From: Mycobacterium sp. 1423905.2
GTDB taxonomy: Bacteria > Actinomycetota > Actinomycetes > Mycobacteriales > Mycobacteriaceae
Length of the DNA: 64,000 nt
Reading direction: 5' to 3'
NCBI RefSeq assembly: GCF_001673155.1
Contig: NZ_LZLE01000306.1
Location: 1-64,000 of the forward strand
The notes below the pieces were generated by a model, which did no database searches, had not been told where the DNA came from, and saw only the letters and a program-made list of their open reading frames with translations. Within the stretch, counting starts at the first letter, position 1. Every line of letters starts with the position of its first letter. The translations under genes and the position numbers were made by a program. Shown here in pieces: positions 31,438 through 40,422 of the stretch.

Positions 31438-32211
31438 TCAGCGCAGTACATCGGGATCGGCTTTGATGGTCATCCGCGCCGCCCCGGCCCAGTACACGTC
31501 GGCGGCTCGTTCGATCAGCGACCGTTGCATACCGGCCATGTCGGACCACTGCATCCGCACTGGTTCTTGGCCCGTCAACAGAATGTCGTAGGCGAGTTTG
31601 CATGCCCGTTCGATCGATGCCGCCCGGTATACCGCCTCGGCAAGGTTACGACCGGTCGCGATAACACCGTGGTTGGCCAGGATCGTCACGTTGGCCTTGC
31701 CGATATGCTTCGCGAGATCAGCTGCGCCGGTGGCACTGTCGATTTCGCCACCGTAGCTGTCGACCAGGCACAGGTCGTCCAGGAACAACGACCCGGTCTG
31801 GTGGACCAGTTCGGGCAGCCGGCCCATTGCGGCAAGTACGCAGACATAGTAGGGGTGATTGTGGATGACCACCCGGGCGTCGTCGCGCACCCGGTGCAGT
31901 TCGGTGTGGATGTGTATCGCCGGGGTGACGTCCCACCGGCCGCGCACCACCCGGGCGTCGGCGTCCACGGCGCAGATGTCGGATGCGCTGACTTCGGCCC
32001 ACCACAAGCCCCACGGGTTGACCAGGAGGTCGGTCTGCCCGTCGAGCTGCCAGGTGATGTGGCCGGCCATGTTCTCCGCGAAGCCGATCGCGGCCAGGTG
32101 CCGAAAGGCCACGGCCAGCGACTGTTCGGCCGACAACTGCACGCCGATAGGCGGCAGCACCGACGGCGACCAGACCTTCAGCCCGCCTCGGCGCGCCTCA
32201 GGAGCGTTCAT
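31438..32211 (-). CDS. class II aldolase/adducin family protein
   Basis: A 257-residue class II aldolase. The zinc-binding residues are seen in VVIHNHPYYV (two His) and ILANHGVI (third His); HIHTELHRVRDD precedes them. The family carries out retro-aldol cleavage or decarboxylation through a zinc enediolate; adducin-type members may have lost activity, but here the three His are kept. ATG 32211 overlaps the end of the ligase gene by 14 bases, so translation is coupled. The likely role is cleavage of a hydroxy-acid or hydroxy-ketone intermediate in the same pathway as its operon partners. Confidence 0.85.
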   Translation of the reverse strand: MNAPEARRGGLKVWSPSVLPPIGVQLSAEQSLAVAFRHLAAIGFAENMAGHITWQLDGQTDLLVNPWGLWWAEVSASDICAVDADARVVRGRWDVTPAIHIHTELHRVRDDARVVIHNHPYYVCVLAAMGRLPELVHQTGSLFLDDLCLVDSYGGEIDSATGAADLAKHIGKANVTILANHGVIATGRNLAEAVYRAASIERACKLAYDILLTGQEPVRMQWSDMAGMQRSLIERAADVYWAGAARMTIKADPDVLR

Positions 32212-33829
32212 CTGAGCCCCCATCCTTGGCTATCCGGCCGACGATGTCCTCACGCAGCGCACTTTTGGCGATCTTGCCGCCCGATGATCGAGGTAGCTGT
32301 TCGACCACGATGAGCCGCTCGGGCAACAGTTCCTTCGATATCTCCAGAGCCAGCATGTGCTCGACGAGTTCGGCTAACGAGATAGACCTCGAGTCGGCGA
32401 GTTCGGCGTAAAGACAGACCTTTTCGCCGAAGACCGGGTCGGGCATGGCCACCGCCGCCGCTACCGCGATGGCGGGATGGGTCATGACGGCGTCTTCGAC
32501 TTGGCTTGCGCTGATGTTCTTGCCGCCGCGCACAATGAAGTCGGAGGTGCGGCCGGTCACGGTCAAGAAGCCGTCGGCGTCGATTTGGCAGCTGTCGCCC
32601 ATGCGCATCCACCCTTCTCGGGTGAAAAGCTGGTCGTGATCGGTGCCGCCGAGATAACCCAGACTGGTCGCCGGTCCCCGGCACGCCGGCTGTCCCCGGC
32701 CCGTCTCGGTCACGTCGCGCTCTCCCCTGAACAGTCGCACCGACATTTCTGGCACGATTCGTCCGCTGGTGCGTAACCGGCGCTGCTGCGAGTCGTGCAC
32801 CGTGGTGCAACTCAGCAGGCCGGTTTCATTGGACCCGTAGAACTGCAGAATCTGGGCACCGGTGAGTCGCTCGAACTCCGCTGCCGGTCGATACGGCAAA
32901 GCCTCACCGCCGGTGAACACGACCCGCAACGAACTGACGTCGTATTCGCGGCGCTTCGGGTCGGCCATTAGCATGGTCAATTGCGTACTGACACAACACA
33001 ACACGGTCGCCCGGTGGTGGGCTATCGCGTGCCAGGTGACTTCGGAGGAGAACCGGTCGAGCAGAACGGTGCTGGCGCCCAGATGAATCGGTGTGGTGTG
33101 GCTGGTCCAGATACCGAAACCGAACGGCATCGGTATCACGGGCAAGAAGATGTCGTCGGGGGTGAGCAGGCCGTTGGCGACGGCCTTCTGGTGAAAGTAA
33201 TGCCATCGGTTCTGGGTGTGGACCACGCATTTGGGCAGTCCTGTGGTGCCGGAGGTGGAGTTGATCAGCCACACGTCGTCGGGACCCAGTCGAGATTTCA
33301 CCTGGCCGGCGTGGGGCGGCAGCTGTCCGGTCAAGCACAAGCCATCCTTGTCGTGAGTCAACACCAGGGCGGCGCACACGCCCGCGGCGGCCTGCGCCGC
33401 GGCTTCGCCGCGTGCTGGGTCGCTGATTACCATCGTGGGCTGGGTGATGCGCAACAGATGGGCGCCCTCTCGGGCGCCGGCGCGGGCACCGATCCCGACC
33501 ACCACCGCCCCGCACCGCTCTACGGCGACGAACAGCACGTGGACGGCAACCGAGTCACCGTGCCACACCCCCACCTTGTTTCCTCGGACGACACCCATGC
33601 CGGCCAATTGCGCCGCCAGATCATCTACCGCGCAATCAAATTCACGCCAGCTCAGTGATCGCTGGTCGGGATGATCGACATAGGCGACGCGGTCAGGTGA
33701 CCGGTGTGCGTTGCGGCGAACCGCATCGGAGAGCGTCACATCCGACCACCAACCCACCGCGCGGTAGTGGGCCGCGTCCTCGGCGGTGAATGCCGGCGAC
33801 TGGGCGAAGTCCAACGCACCGGCGGTCAT
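32198..33829 (-). CDS. acyl-CoA ligase (AMP-binding)
   Basis: A 543-residue adenylate-forming enzyme. The P-loop is NSTSGTTGLPKCV; further motifs are QFYGSNETG, MGDSCQIDADGFLTVTGRTSDFIVRGGKNIS and a C-terminal Lys in RSSGGKIAKSALRE. The layout (YRAVGWWSDVTLSDAVRRNAHRSPDRVAYV at the start) resembles cyclohexanecarboxylate/benzoate-type CoA ligases. It would activate an alicyclic, aromatic or steroid-fragment acid as the first step of the operon. I use ATG 33829; a TTG two codons earlier is possible. It is the first gene of a three-gene operon and divergent from the M48 protease gene. Confidence 0.9.
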   Translation of the reverse strand: MTAGALDFAQSPAFTAEDAAHYRAVGWWSDVTLSDAVRRNAHRSPDRVAYVDHPDQRSLSWREFDCAVDDLAAQLAGMGVVRGNKVGVWHGDSVAVHVLFVAVERCGAVVVGIGARAGAREGAHLLRITQPTMVISDPARGEAAAQAAAGVCAALVLTHDKDGLCLTGQLPPHAGQVKSRLGPDDVWLINSTSGTTGLPKCVVHTQNRWHYFHQKAVANGLLTPDDIFLPVIPMPFGFGIWTSHTTPIHLGASTVLLDRFSSEVTWHAIAHHRATVLCCVSTQLTMLMADPKRREYDVSSLRVVFTGGEALPYRPAAEFERLTGAQILQFYGSNETGLLSCTTVHDSQQRRLRTSGRIVPEMSVRLFRGERDVTETGRGQPACRGPATSLGYLGGTDHDQLFTREGWMRMGDSCQIDADGFLTVTGRTSDFIVRGGKNISASQVEDAVMTHPAIAVAAAVAMPDPVFGEKVCLYAELADSRSISLAELVEHMLALEISKELLPERLIVVEQLPRSSGGKIAKSALREDIVGRIAKDGGSDERS

Positions 33830-33910
33830 AACCAACGATGATAAGCAGGGTCGGCGCTGACCAGACTGCGTTCCGGCGGGCGCGGCACCGAAGCCTCACG
33901 CCGCTCCAAG

Positions 33911-33925
33911 GATTCTTTGAGAATC
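33911..33925. promoter_or_regulatory. palindrome between divergent ligase and protease genes
   Basis: GATTCtttgaGAATC, perfect five-base arms with a five-base spacer, in the 168-base divergent gap. It is a candidate operator; no regulator is adjacent. Confidence 0.35.
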
Positions 33926-33997
33926 TTCCAAGAGTCGTCTTCCACCCTGAATCGTCCGGAGAGCCCGGACTACACGCGAAGGAGCCCGAGAGCAGCT

Positions 33998-34885
33998 ATG
34001 GCCATCCTGGATTCGCCGGCTCACCCTTACCCGCACTTCCCCGCCGCGCCCTACGTGGAGCAGCCCCGACGTCACCCCTGGGAGATCGCACTTCTCGTGC
34101 TGGTCATCTTCTCCAGCGTCGTGCTCTACCTGATCGCCGCCGTCGTCGTGTTGTCGGGCAAAGTCAGTGTGCTGTGGCTGTCGGTGTTGGCCACCCCGGC
34201 CGTGCTGTTCCTGGCCCGCGGCCTGAACTACGGACAACAACGCGCCAACGGCGTCAAGATGTCGCCCACCCAGTTCCCGGAGGGCTACTGGCTGGTCGTC
34301 GAGGCAGCCAGGCGCTTCGGTCTCAGTGAAGTGCCGGACGCCTATGTGGTGCTTGGCAACGGGCGCATCAACGCCTTCGCCAGCGGCCATGGCTACCGTC
34401 GCTACGTCGTCGTCTACAGCGACCTTTTCGAGGTCGGCGGCCAAGCCCGCGATCCAGAAGCGCTGGCCTTTGTCATCGGTCACGAAGTCGGACACATCGC
34501 GGCCGGCCACGCGTCCTATTGGCGACAGCTCAGCCAGCTGGCGATGAAGATCCCCTTCCTCGGACAGTCGTTGTCCCGGTCGATGGAATACACCGCCGAC
34601 AATTACGGGTACGCGTTTCGCCCCGAAGGTGCCCGCCGGGCGATTGGAGTGCTCAGCGCCGGCAAGTACCTGCTTCGCTTCGTCGATTTCGACGGCATGG
34701 CGGACCGGGCCGGGTCGGAGACCGGTTTCTTCGTGTGGCTGGCCAACATGCTGGCATCACATCCCGTGAACACCTGGCGCGCGGCGGCGCTTCGCAACCG
34801 CGCAGTCGCCGGAGCGCTGTTTTTCCGGCCCAAGCCTCCGACGGCACCGCTCATGCGGGCGCCGTGGCCGGTCAGCCACCCTTGA
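33998..34885 (+). CDS. M48-family membrane zinc metallopeptidase
   Basis: A 295-residue M48 protein (HtpX/Ste24-like). After a proline-rich start there are two TM helices (LLVLVIFSSVVLYLIAAVVV and VSVLWLSVLATPAVLFLA). The cytoplasmic protease domain has HEVGH (H162-E163-x2-H166) and the downstream Glu in SMEYTADNYG (E197) that completes the zinc site. These enzymes take part in membrane protein quality control or processing of membrane-linked peptides. GGAGCCCGAGAG lies before ATG 33998. The 3' end overlaps the converging FHA-ABC transporter gene by 14 bases. Confidence 0.88.
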   Translation: MAILDSPAHPYPHFPAAPYVEQPRRHPWEIALLVLVIFSSVVLYLIAAVVVLSGKVSVLWLSVLATPAVLFLARGLNYGQQRANGVKMSPTQFPEGYWLVVEAARRFGLSEVPDAYVVLGNGRINAFASGHGYRRYVVVYSDLFEVGGQARDPEALAFVIGHEVGHIAAGHASYWRQLSQLAMKIPFLGQSLSRSMEYTADNYGYAFRPEGARRAIGVLSAGKYLLRFVDFDGMADRAGSETGFFVWLANMLASHPVNTWRAAALRNRAVAGALFFRPKPPTAPLMRAPWPVSHP

Positions 34886-37502
34886 GGCGGATCTTCCAAC
34901 GCACGAAGCCGGCATACCCGACGCTGATCAGGGCCAGCATTGCCATGTCGAACCACCATGCCCCCGCCGTGTGATGCCAGTGCGAGTCTTTGGGGGTCAA
35001 CGGACCTGGCACCAGTTTGATCAGGTCCACAGTGGAGGCCGACGCGGCGAAACCCCAGCGGGCCGGGGTCACCCATGACATCTGGTCCAGCCCGATGCGC
35101 GCGGTCACCGGAATCATGCCGCCGGAGAACACCAGCTGGGACATCACCGCTACCACCAGCAACGGCATGATCTGCTCGTTCGACTTGGCGATGGCGGACA
35201 GCGCCAACCCGAGCATGGCCGAGGCGACGCAGGTCGCAGCCACATCGGCGAACAACTCCAGGCCCGGCTTGCCCAACGCCACGGCACCTTGCGTGGGTCC
35301 GCCCTTACCGACGAGCACGATCACGGTCACGATGGCCGATTGGACGACCGCGAACACGGTGTAGACGCAGATCTTGGCGAGCAGGTATGCGGTGGTCGAC
35401 AGACCGACCGCCTGTTCTCGGCGGAAGATGGGTCGCTCCCCGATCAGGTCGCGGATGGTCAGTGCGGTTCCCATGAATACCGCCCCGACGTTGAGCAACA
35501 CCAGTATCTGCCCCGGTTCGTTGGGCGCGCTGCCCATCGGATTTGGGGTGCCGAACCCGACGTCACCGGGGACCGACATGGACAACGAACCCATGATGAA
35601 CGGCAATAACGCAAGGAAGATGAAGTAGCCGCGGTCGGAGATGATCAGTCGCAGCTGGCGCCTGCCGATCGTGGAGAACTGGCGCAGCAAGCTGGTATGT
35701 GACGGGTCACCCAATTCGGCGGGCTGCTCCATCGGTGGCACAGGTGGCGGCGGACCGGTGCGCGCCAGATAGCGCGCTTTGGCTCCGTCCGGATCCTCGG
35801 CGACCGAACTGAAGATGTCGGCCCAGTTCGTCGTTCCCATGGCCGGACCGATTTCCCTGGGCGGGCCGCAGAACGCGGTCTTGCCGCCGGGAGCGAGCAG
35901 GAGCACCTGGTCGCAGACATCCAGGTACGTCAATGAGTGGGTGACGACCAGCACCACACGTCCGGCGTCGGCCAGCTGGCGCAGCATGGTCATGACCTGC
36001 CGGTCCAACGCCGGGTCCAAGCCGGAGGTCGGTTCGTCCAGGATCAGCAGCGACGGCCCGGTCAGCAACTCCAACGCGACCGACGCGCGCTTGCGCTGAC
36101 CGCCGGACAGCTTGTCGACTCGAGTCTCGAGGTGCTTGGTCATCTCCAGCTCTTCGAGCACCCGCGCGACCACCTGTTCGCGGTCTTCCTTCGTGGTGTC
36201 TGGAGGCAACCGCAGCTCGGCGGCGTACATGAGGGCCTGCTTGACGGTCAATTGACCGTGCACCACGTCGTCCTGCGGCACCATGCCGATCCTGCTGCGC
36301 AGCGAGGCGTATTCGGAGTGGACATTGTGGCCCTCGAACATGACCGTGCCGTTGGTCGGGTGCGTGTATCCAGCGACCAATCGGGCAAAGGTCGACTTAC
36401 CGGCCCCGGACGGACCAATCACCGCGGTGAGCATGCCGGGACGGGCGGTGAGCGAGATGTTGTCCAGCAGCGTCTTGTTGCCCTCGATGGTCCACGTCAC
36501 GCCCCGCACATCGAGGCCGCCGGTGCGCGTCTCTAGCAGACTCTCTTCGCGACGCGACAACGCTCCGTTGGCGAAGACGAGGTCGATGTTGCCGATGGTG
36601 ACGACGTCGCCGTCGTGAAGCACCGCCGACTCGACCCGGGTCCCGTTGACGAAGGTTCCGTTGATGCTGCGGTTGTCCCGGATCTCGGTGCCGGTGGCGG
36701 TCGGGACCAGGGTGGCGTGGTGGCGCGAGGCCAGAACTTCGGGGATGACGATGTCGTTGTCGTCGGCGCGGCCGATCTTGATTGCGCCCGGCGGCAGGTC
36801 GCCCGCCTTGCCCGGCCGCAGGATCTTCATCATCGACGTGGCGACGTTTCCCGCCGCAGTGTTGCCACGAGGGGCCACCGGCGGGGCCGGAGACACTGCC
36901 GGACCCGGCGGCAGGTTTGACGACGACCGGTAGATGTGGGGGGTCGACGGCGCTCCGCTTTGCGGCCGGACCGGTTGCGGGCCGGACGGGAATCGTGGCT
37001 GTGGACCCGAGGGATGTGCCTGCTGCGCCCCGGTGGGGGGTGCCGGAATCCGAGCGGTGGACGGGTGCTGTGCCGGCTGACCGTAGTGCTGGGCGCCGGT
37101 TTGCGGCGGCCCTTGGGTCGGGTACGCCCCGCTCGGCAACGGCGGCAGCTTCATCGCTGTGGTTGGCGGCGGGCGGCCCACCGAACCCTGGTGACGACCC
37201 ACTCCGAACTCCAAGGCAGGGCCGTCCGGATTCCCGATGTTGATCCGCTGTCCGTCCTGAATATCGACAACCGGCACGCGACGGTTGTTGACGTACAGGC
37301 CGTTCAGGCTGCCATTGTCGATGGCGACCCATCGACCCTGGTCATAGCGCAATAACAGGTGAACGCGGGAGATCAGCGGGTGGGCGACACGGACGTCGGC
37401 CCGCAGATCGCGTCCAATGACTACGTCGTGACCTGCTGCGAAGGTGCGCTCGGCTCCGTCATACCGCACAGTCAACGCAGGAGGGGCGGCTGTTTGGGTC
37501 AT
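34872..37502 (-). CDS. FHA-domain ABC transporter (Rv1747-like)
   Basis: An 876-residue half-transporter that agrees closely, from memory, with M. tuberculosis Rv1747. Domain order: FHA-1 (about 10-95, VVIGRDLRADVRVAHPLISRVHLLL), a Pro/Gln-rich linker with several Thr, FHA-2 (about 225-310, GRADDNDIVIPEVLASRHHATLV), an ABC ATPase (Walker A GPSGAGKS, signature LSGGQRKR, Walker B LLILDEP), then about six TM helices. In M. tuberculosis the linker is phosphorylated by PknF and bound by the FHA domains, and the transporter affects PIM export. Here no pknF gene is adjacent. ATG 37502 is chosen by similarity. It exports lipid or lipoglycan precursors across the inner membrane. Confidence 0.92.
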   Translation of the reverse strand: MTQTAAPPALTVRYDGAERTFAAGHDVVIGRDLRADVRVAHPLISRVHLLLRYDQGRWVAIDNGSLNGLYVNNRRVPVVDIQDGQRINIGNPDGPALEFGVGRHQGSVGRPPPTTAMKLPPLPSGAYPTQGPPQTGAQHYGQPAQHPSTARIPAPPTGAQQAHPSGPQPRFPSGPQPVRPQSGAPSTPHIYRSSSNLPPGPAVSPAPPVAPRGNTAAGNVATSMMKILRPGKAGDLPPGAIKIGRADDNDIVIPEVLASRHHATLVPTATGTEIRDNRSINGTFVNGTRVESAVLHDGDVVTIGNIDLVFANGALSRREESLLETRTGGLDVRGVTWTIEGNKTLLDNISLTARPGMLTAVIGPSGAGKSTFARLVAGYTHPTNGTVMFEGHNVHSEYASLRSRIGMVPQDDVVHGQLTVKQALMYAAELRLPPDTTKEDREQVVARVLEELEMTKHLETRVDKLSGGQRKRASVALELLTGPSLLILDEPTSGLDPALDRQVMTMLRQLADAGRVVLVVTHSLTYLDVCDQVLLLAPGGKTAFCGPPREIGPAMGTTNWADIFSSVAEDPDGAKARYLARTGPPPPVPPMEQPAELGDPSHTSLLRQFSTIGRRQLRLIISDRGYFIFLALLPFIMGSLSMSVPGDVGFGTPNPMGSAPNEPGQILVLLNVGAVFMGTALTIRDLIGERPIFRREQAVGLSTTAYLLAKICVYTVFAVVQSAIVTVIVLVGKGGPTQGAVALGKPGLELFADVAATCVASAMLGLALSAIAKSNEQIMPLLVVAVMSQLVFSGGMIPVTARIGLDQMSWVTPARWGFAASASTVDLIKLVPGPLTPKDSHWHHTAGAWWFDMAMLALISVGYAGFVRWKIRLKGG

Positions 37503-37720
37503 CGAGAACAACTGTATCGGCACCAGCCCGAAGTGCACCGCATACCGGCAAGAAGTATTACTCGAAGGCGCAGGCCTCCCGGTGGCATCCCTACCGAGTA
37601 GGGGCAGAATCGAACCGTCCTTGACCGGCACTGGCGGCATCGAAGCGCCGCCAGCGTGGACTCGGTCCGGGACTGGCGCGGCCCGTTTTCGATCAGGAGG
37701 CATCGGGTAACCGGCCGTCT

Positions 37721-37957
37721 ATGCACGAGAGCGACGGAATTTTCCCCGACGACGTGCCCATCGCCGACGCCGCCGAGCAAGAGCGGCCCACCGCGGAGTT
37801 CTTGTCGTCTTCGGCCGACGACGACTATGCCGAGCCGCCGCTACAGGGCGAAGTGCCGTTGGAGGCCAATCCTGCCGACTGGCAAGAGCAAGAAGAGAGC
37901 GTCCTCATCGATCCGGAACTCGAAGAGCCGGCACAACCCGGGGCGGACGACGAATAG
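37721..37957 (+). CDS. small acidic protein
   Basis: A 78-residue, strongly acidic, soluble protein with almost no predicted structure. It has runs of Asp/Glu and the segment PLQGEVPLEANPADWQEQEESVLIDPE, which I recall as a conserved mycobacterial hypothetical motif (EANPADWQEQ). It starts at ATG 37721 and is divergent from the FHA-ABC transporter gene. No function is known. A short hairpin (37966-37979) separates it from the converging esterase gene. Confidence 0.65.
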   Translation: MHESDGIFPDDVPIADAAEQERPTAEFLSSSADDDYAEPPLQGEVPLEANPADWQEQEESVLIDPELEEPAQPGADDE

Positions 37958-37965
37958 CAGTAGGC

Positions 37966-37979
37966 GTTGGTCAGCCAAC
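37966..37979. terminator. short hairpin between converging genes
   Basis: GTTGG-tcag-CCAAC, a five-base stem and four-base loop, nine bases after the small acidic gene and before the end of the esterase gene on the other strand. Confidence 0.35.
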
Positions 37980-37997
37980 CGTCGAGTCGCGCAGGCG

Positions 37998-39029
37998 TTA
38001 TCCCGCGGCCGCAGTGAGCTGCTCGCCGTGTCCGGCGGTCACATCCTGGATGAACTCGCCGATGTAGTGCAGCGCTCTCCTGCCCTCCGGTAGGACGTCG
38101 GCCGCGATCGGGAAGTCGTGTATCTGGCCTTCCCACAAGTGCAAGTCACAACGAATCCCGTTGACACCCAACCGATACGCCATGAGCTCAGCGTCGGGGA
38201 GCAATAGCTCGTCGCAACTGACATGGATGGTGACCGGCGGCATCATGGACAGGTCGGCGTCGACGGGCGAGACGACCTTGTCCGGGGTGATTCCGCGCTT
38301 GTCTCGCATGGGCGCCTCGCCGAGGTATCGGGAGAACATGGAGAACGCTGCACGGGTGAACATCGAACAGCGACGCGCGTTGCGGTGCTTGAGCTTCCGT
38401 GCTGGGTCGGGGTCGGTAAACGGCGAAATCGCCGCGACCCCGGCTGGTGTCGCCAGCCGGCTCTTGATGGCAGAAAGGGTGGTCATGAATGCGAGGTAAC
38501 CGCCGGCCGAGTCACCCGCGACGACAATCTGGTCACCGCCGTAGCCGCGCTCGTGTAACCAGCGCAGGCCGGTCAGCCCGTCGTCAATAGCATCGGTGAC
38601 CTGGAATGCCGGTAGCTTGCGATAGCCCACAGTGAGTATCGGGGCGTTCGCCGCCTTTGACAGCCGCATGACGAGCGAACGGTGAGTATTGAGTCCGCAG
38701 GTGAGAAACGCGCCACCATGGAAGTACAGGATCGCTCGGTTTGACGACACACCCGGCGCACGCACCCATTCGGCGGTGCAGTTCTGCAGTTTCACCGGCT
38801 CGATTTCGGCGTCCGGCCACCGGTGCGGAAATAATCCGGCCATGGTGTCTACGTACTCGAAAGGCCAGTGCAGGTTGGGCTGCAGCGCCCAGGCGCGCAC
38901 AAAGTTCTTCACCAGTAACCGACTGGCCATGGACACCGCGAGCGATTGCGGGCTGTGACGACGATGGACTCGACGCCGGATCGGACCGCTGCTGCGCCAC
39001 GCGAGGGGCGGATACTGCGCTGTAACCAT
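37998..39029 (-). CDS. HSL-family alpha/beta hydrolase (Lip-type esterase)
   Basis: A 343-residue hormone-sensitive-lipase-like hydrolase. It has the oxyanion HGGAF motif, nucleophile GDSAGG, the acid in SCDELLLPDAE and the catalytic His in GQIHDFPI. The N-terminal 40 residues are basic (SGPIRRRVHRRH), possibly for membrane contact. It probably cleaves short or medium acyl esters. AGGAG lies six bases before ATG 39029. It is divergent from the reductase/desaturase operon, and the 270-base gap between them has three palindromes, so shared control is likely. Confidence 0.88.
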   Translation of the reverse strand: MVTAQYPPLAWRSSGPIRRRVHRRHSPQSLAVSMASRLLVKNFVRAWALQPNLHWPFEYVDTMAGLFPHRWPDAEIEPVKLQNCTAEWVRAPGVSSNRAILYFHGGAFLTCGLNTHRSLVMRLSKAANAPILTVGYRKLPAFQVTDAIDDGLTGLRWLHERGYGGDQIVVAGDSAGGYLAFMTTLSAIKSRLATPAGVAAISPFTDPDPARKLKHRNARRCSMFTRAAFSMFSRYLGEAPMRDKRGITPDKVVSPVDADLSMMPPVTIHVSCDELLLPDAELMAYRLGVNGIRCDLHLWEGQIHDFPIAADVLPEGRRALHYIGEFIQDVTAGHGEQLTAAAG

Positions 39030-39138
39030 TGACCACTCCTAATTCCCGAGCTCTCCGAGTACCCCCGCCCCGCACCGGCAAACGGAAGAATTCTCTATGT
39101 GTGATCTAGTGCACTGCTGGGTAGTCAGGGTGAGGCCG

Positions 39139-39218
39139 CGCACGCGAGGGCCCTCGAGCAAGTGCGCAGAGGTGGCGCTTGTTAAGCGTGTCAGTGAACA
39201 CTTGTAGTATTCAAATAC
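39139..39218. promoter_or_regulatory. three palindromes in the esterase/desaturase divergent promoter
   Basis: A perfect 12-base palindrome CGAGGGCCCTCG (39145-39156) is framed by GCGCAC and GTGCGC (39138-39143, 39162-39167). An inverted repeat AAGCGT...ACACTT (39184-39203, five of six pairs) and a perfect GTATTcaAATAC (39207-39218) follow within 40 bases. These lie between the starts at 39029 and 39301. They are candidate binding sites for one or more regulators of the desaturase operon; no regulator gene is adjacent. Confidence 0.5.
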
Positions 39219-39300
39219 GTCCTGGTGACGCCCCACGAAAGTTGGTCCTACAAGCCAGTTTTGCGCGGGTCAACTTGTGCCCGGTGTACGACTGTGTACC

Positions 39301-40407
39301 ATGCATACCATGGCCGAGCGTGGAGCAACTCCCCAAGTCCCTCGCGGGCGGCGACTGTTCCTCCGCGCAGTGCGCCAACTCTTCAGCCCCCTGAAGCCCG
39401 ACGACTACCTCGAGATGATCAACCCGCTCTGGACCACCAAGGAACTTCGCGGGAAGGTCGAGCGAATCGAACCGCAGGGTTCGGAAGCGGCCAGCGTGCT
39501 GATCCGCCCGGGATACGAATGGCCCAGCCATAAACCCGGTCAATATGTGCGACTGGGCGTAATCATCGACGGGCGTTACCACTGGCGTGCCTACTCGCTG
39601 ACATCGGATCCTGAACCCCAAGACGGATTGATCAGCGTCACGCCCAAGAGGGTGGACGGCGGCGCCGTGTCGCCCTACCTCGTGGAGCAGATCCAACCCG
39701 GTGAAGTGGTTCGGCTCGGCGAAATCGAAGGGGTCTTCACCCTGCCCGACCCGCTGCCGCGCAAGATGCTGTTCATCAGCGCGGGTAGCGGCATAACACC
39801 GATCATGAGCATGCTGCGCAGCCTCGACCGGCGCGACGAGCTCGGCGACGTGGTCGTCATTCACTCCGCGCGCACGCGCGAACAAGTCATGTTCCTCGAC
39901 GTACTGGAAGACCTCGATCGCCGCCATGACGGGCTGCGGCTGGACCTGCGGCTCACCTCCGAGCGCGGCCGCATGTCGCCCAAGGATCTCGACGAAATCT
40001 GTTCCGACTGGCGGGAGCGTGAAGCGTTCTGTTCCGGTCCCAGCGAACTGCTCGACGGGTTGATCGAACACTGGGAGGCCAACGCCAACCCGGATTGCCT
40101 GCACTACGAGCGGTTCCAGCCCAAGATCGGCGGCGACGGGGAAGCCGGCGAAGGCGGCGAAGTCAAGTTCCTGGAGAGCGAGACGACCGTCGAATGTGAC
40201 GGCAGCACACCGATACTCGAGGCCGGCGAGGAGGCCGGTCTCAAGCTCGCCTACGGCTGCCGGATCGGGATCTGCCATACCTGCGTCGGGACATTGAAGT
40301 CCGGCAAGCTGCGCGATTTGCGCTCCGGTGACGTCATTGAGCCGGTCGGACAAGACGTAAGAATCTGTATCCACACCGCCGAAGGTGACGTGGAACTCGA
40401 ACTGTGA
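39301..40407 (+). CDS. ferredoxin-reductase-type electron donor of desaturase (Rv3230c-like)
   Basis: A 368-residue protein with an FAD-binding domain (RAYSLTSDPEP), an NAD(P)-binding domain (LFISAGSGITPIMSMLRSL) and a C-terminal plant-type [2Fe-2S] ferredoxin domain with Cys in YGCRIGICHTC and a last Cys in RICIHTAEG. It matches M. tuberculosis Rv3230c, the reductase that passes electrons from NADPH to DesA3. The start is ATG 39301 or 39310, both in frame. The desaturase start follows 15 bases after its stop with GAAAGGAG before it, so they form an operon for stearoyl-CoA-type desaturation at the membrane. Confidence 0.9.
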   Translation: MHTMAERGATPQVPRGRRLFLRAVRQLFSPLKPDDYLEMINPLWTTKELRGKVERIEPQGSEAASVLIRPGYEWPSHKPGQYVRLGVIIDGRYHWRAYSLTSDPEPQDGLISVTPKRVDGGAVSPYLVEQIQPGEVVRLGEIEGVFTLPDPLPRKMLFISAGSGITPIMSMLRSLDRRDELGDVVVIHSARTREQVMFLDVLEDLDRRHDGLRLDLRLTSERGRMSPKDLDEICSDWREREAFCSGPSELLDGLIEHWEANANPDCLHYERFQPKIGGDGEAGEGGEVKFLESETTVECDGSTPILEAGEEAGLKLAYGCRIGICHTCVGTLKSGKLRDLRSGDVIEPVGQDVRICIHTAEGDVELEL

Positions 40408-40422
40408 TCGAAAGGAGCCACA

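Noticed and set aside
31063-32313. 416-codon plus-strand open frame
   Set aside because: Antisense to the amidohydrolase and aldolase genes; spans the junction of two real genes.
39211-40374. 387-codon minus-strand open frame
   Set aside because: Antisense to the reductase gene, whose FAD, NAD(P) and [2Fe-2S] motifs are all intact on the plus strand.
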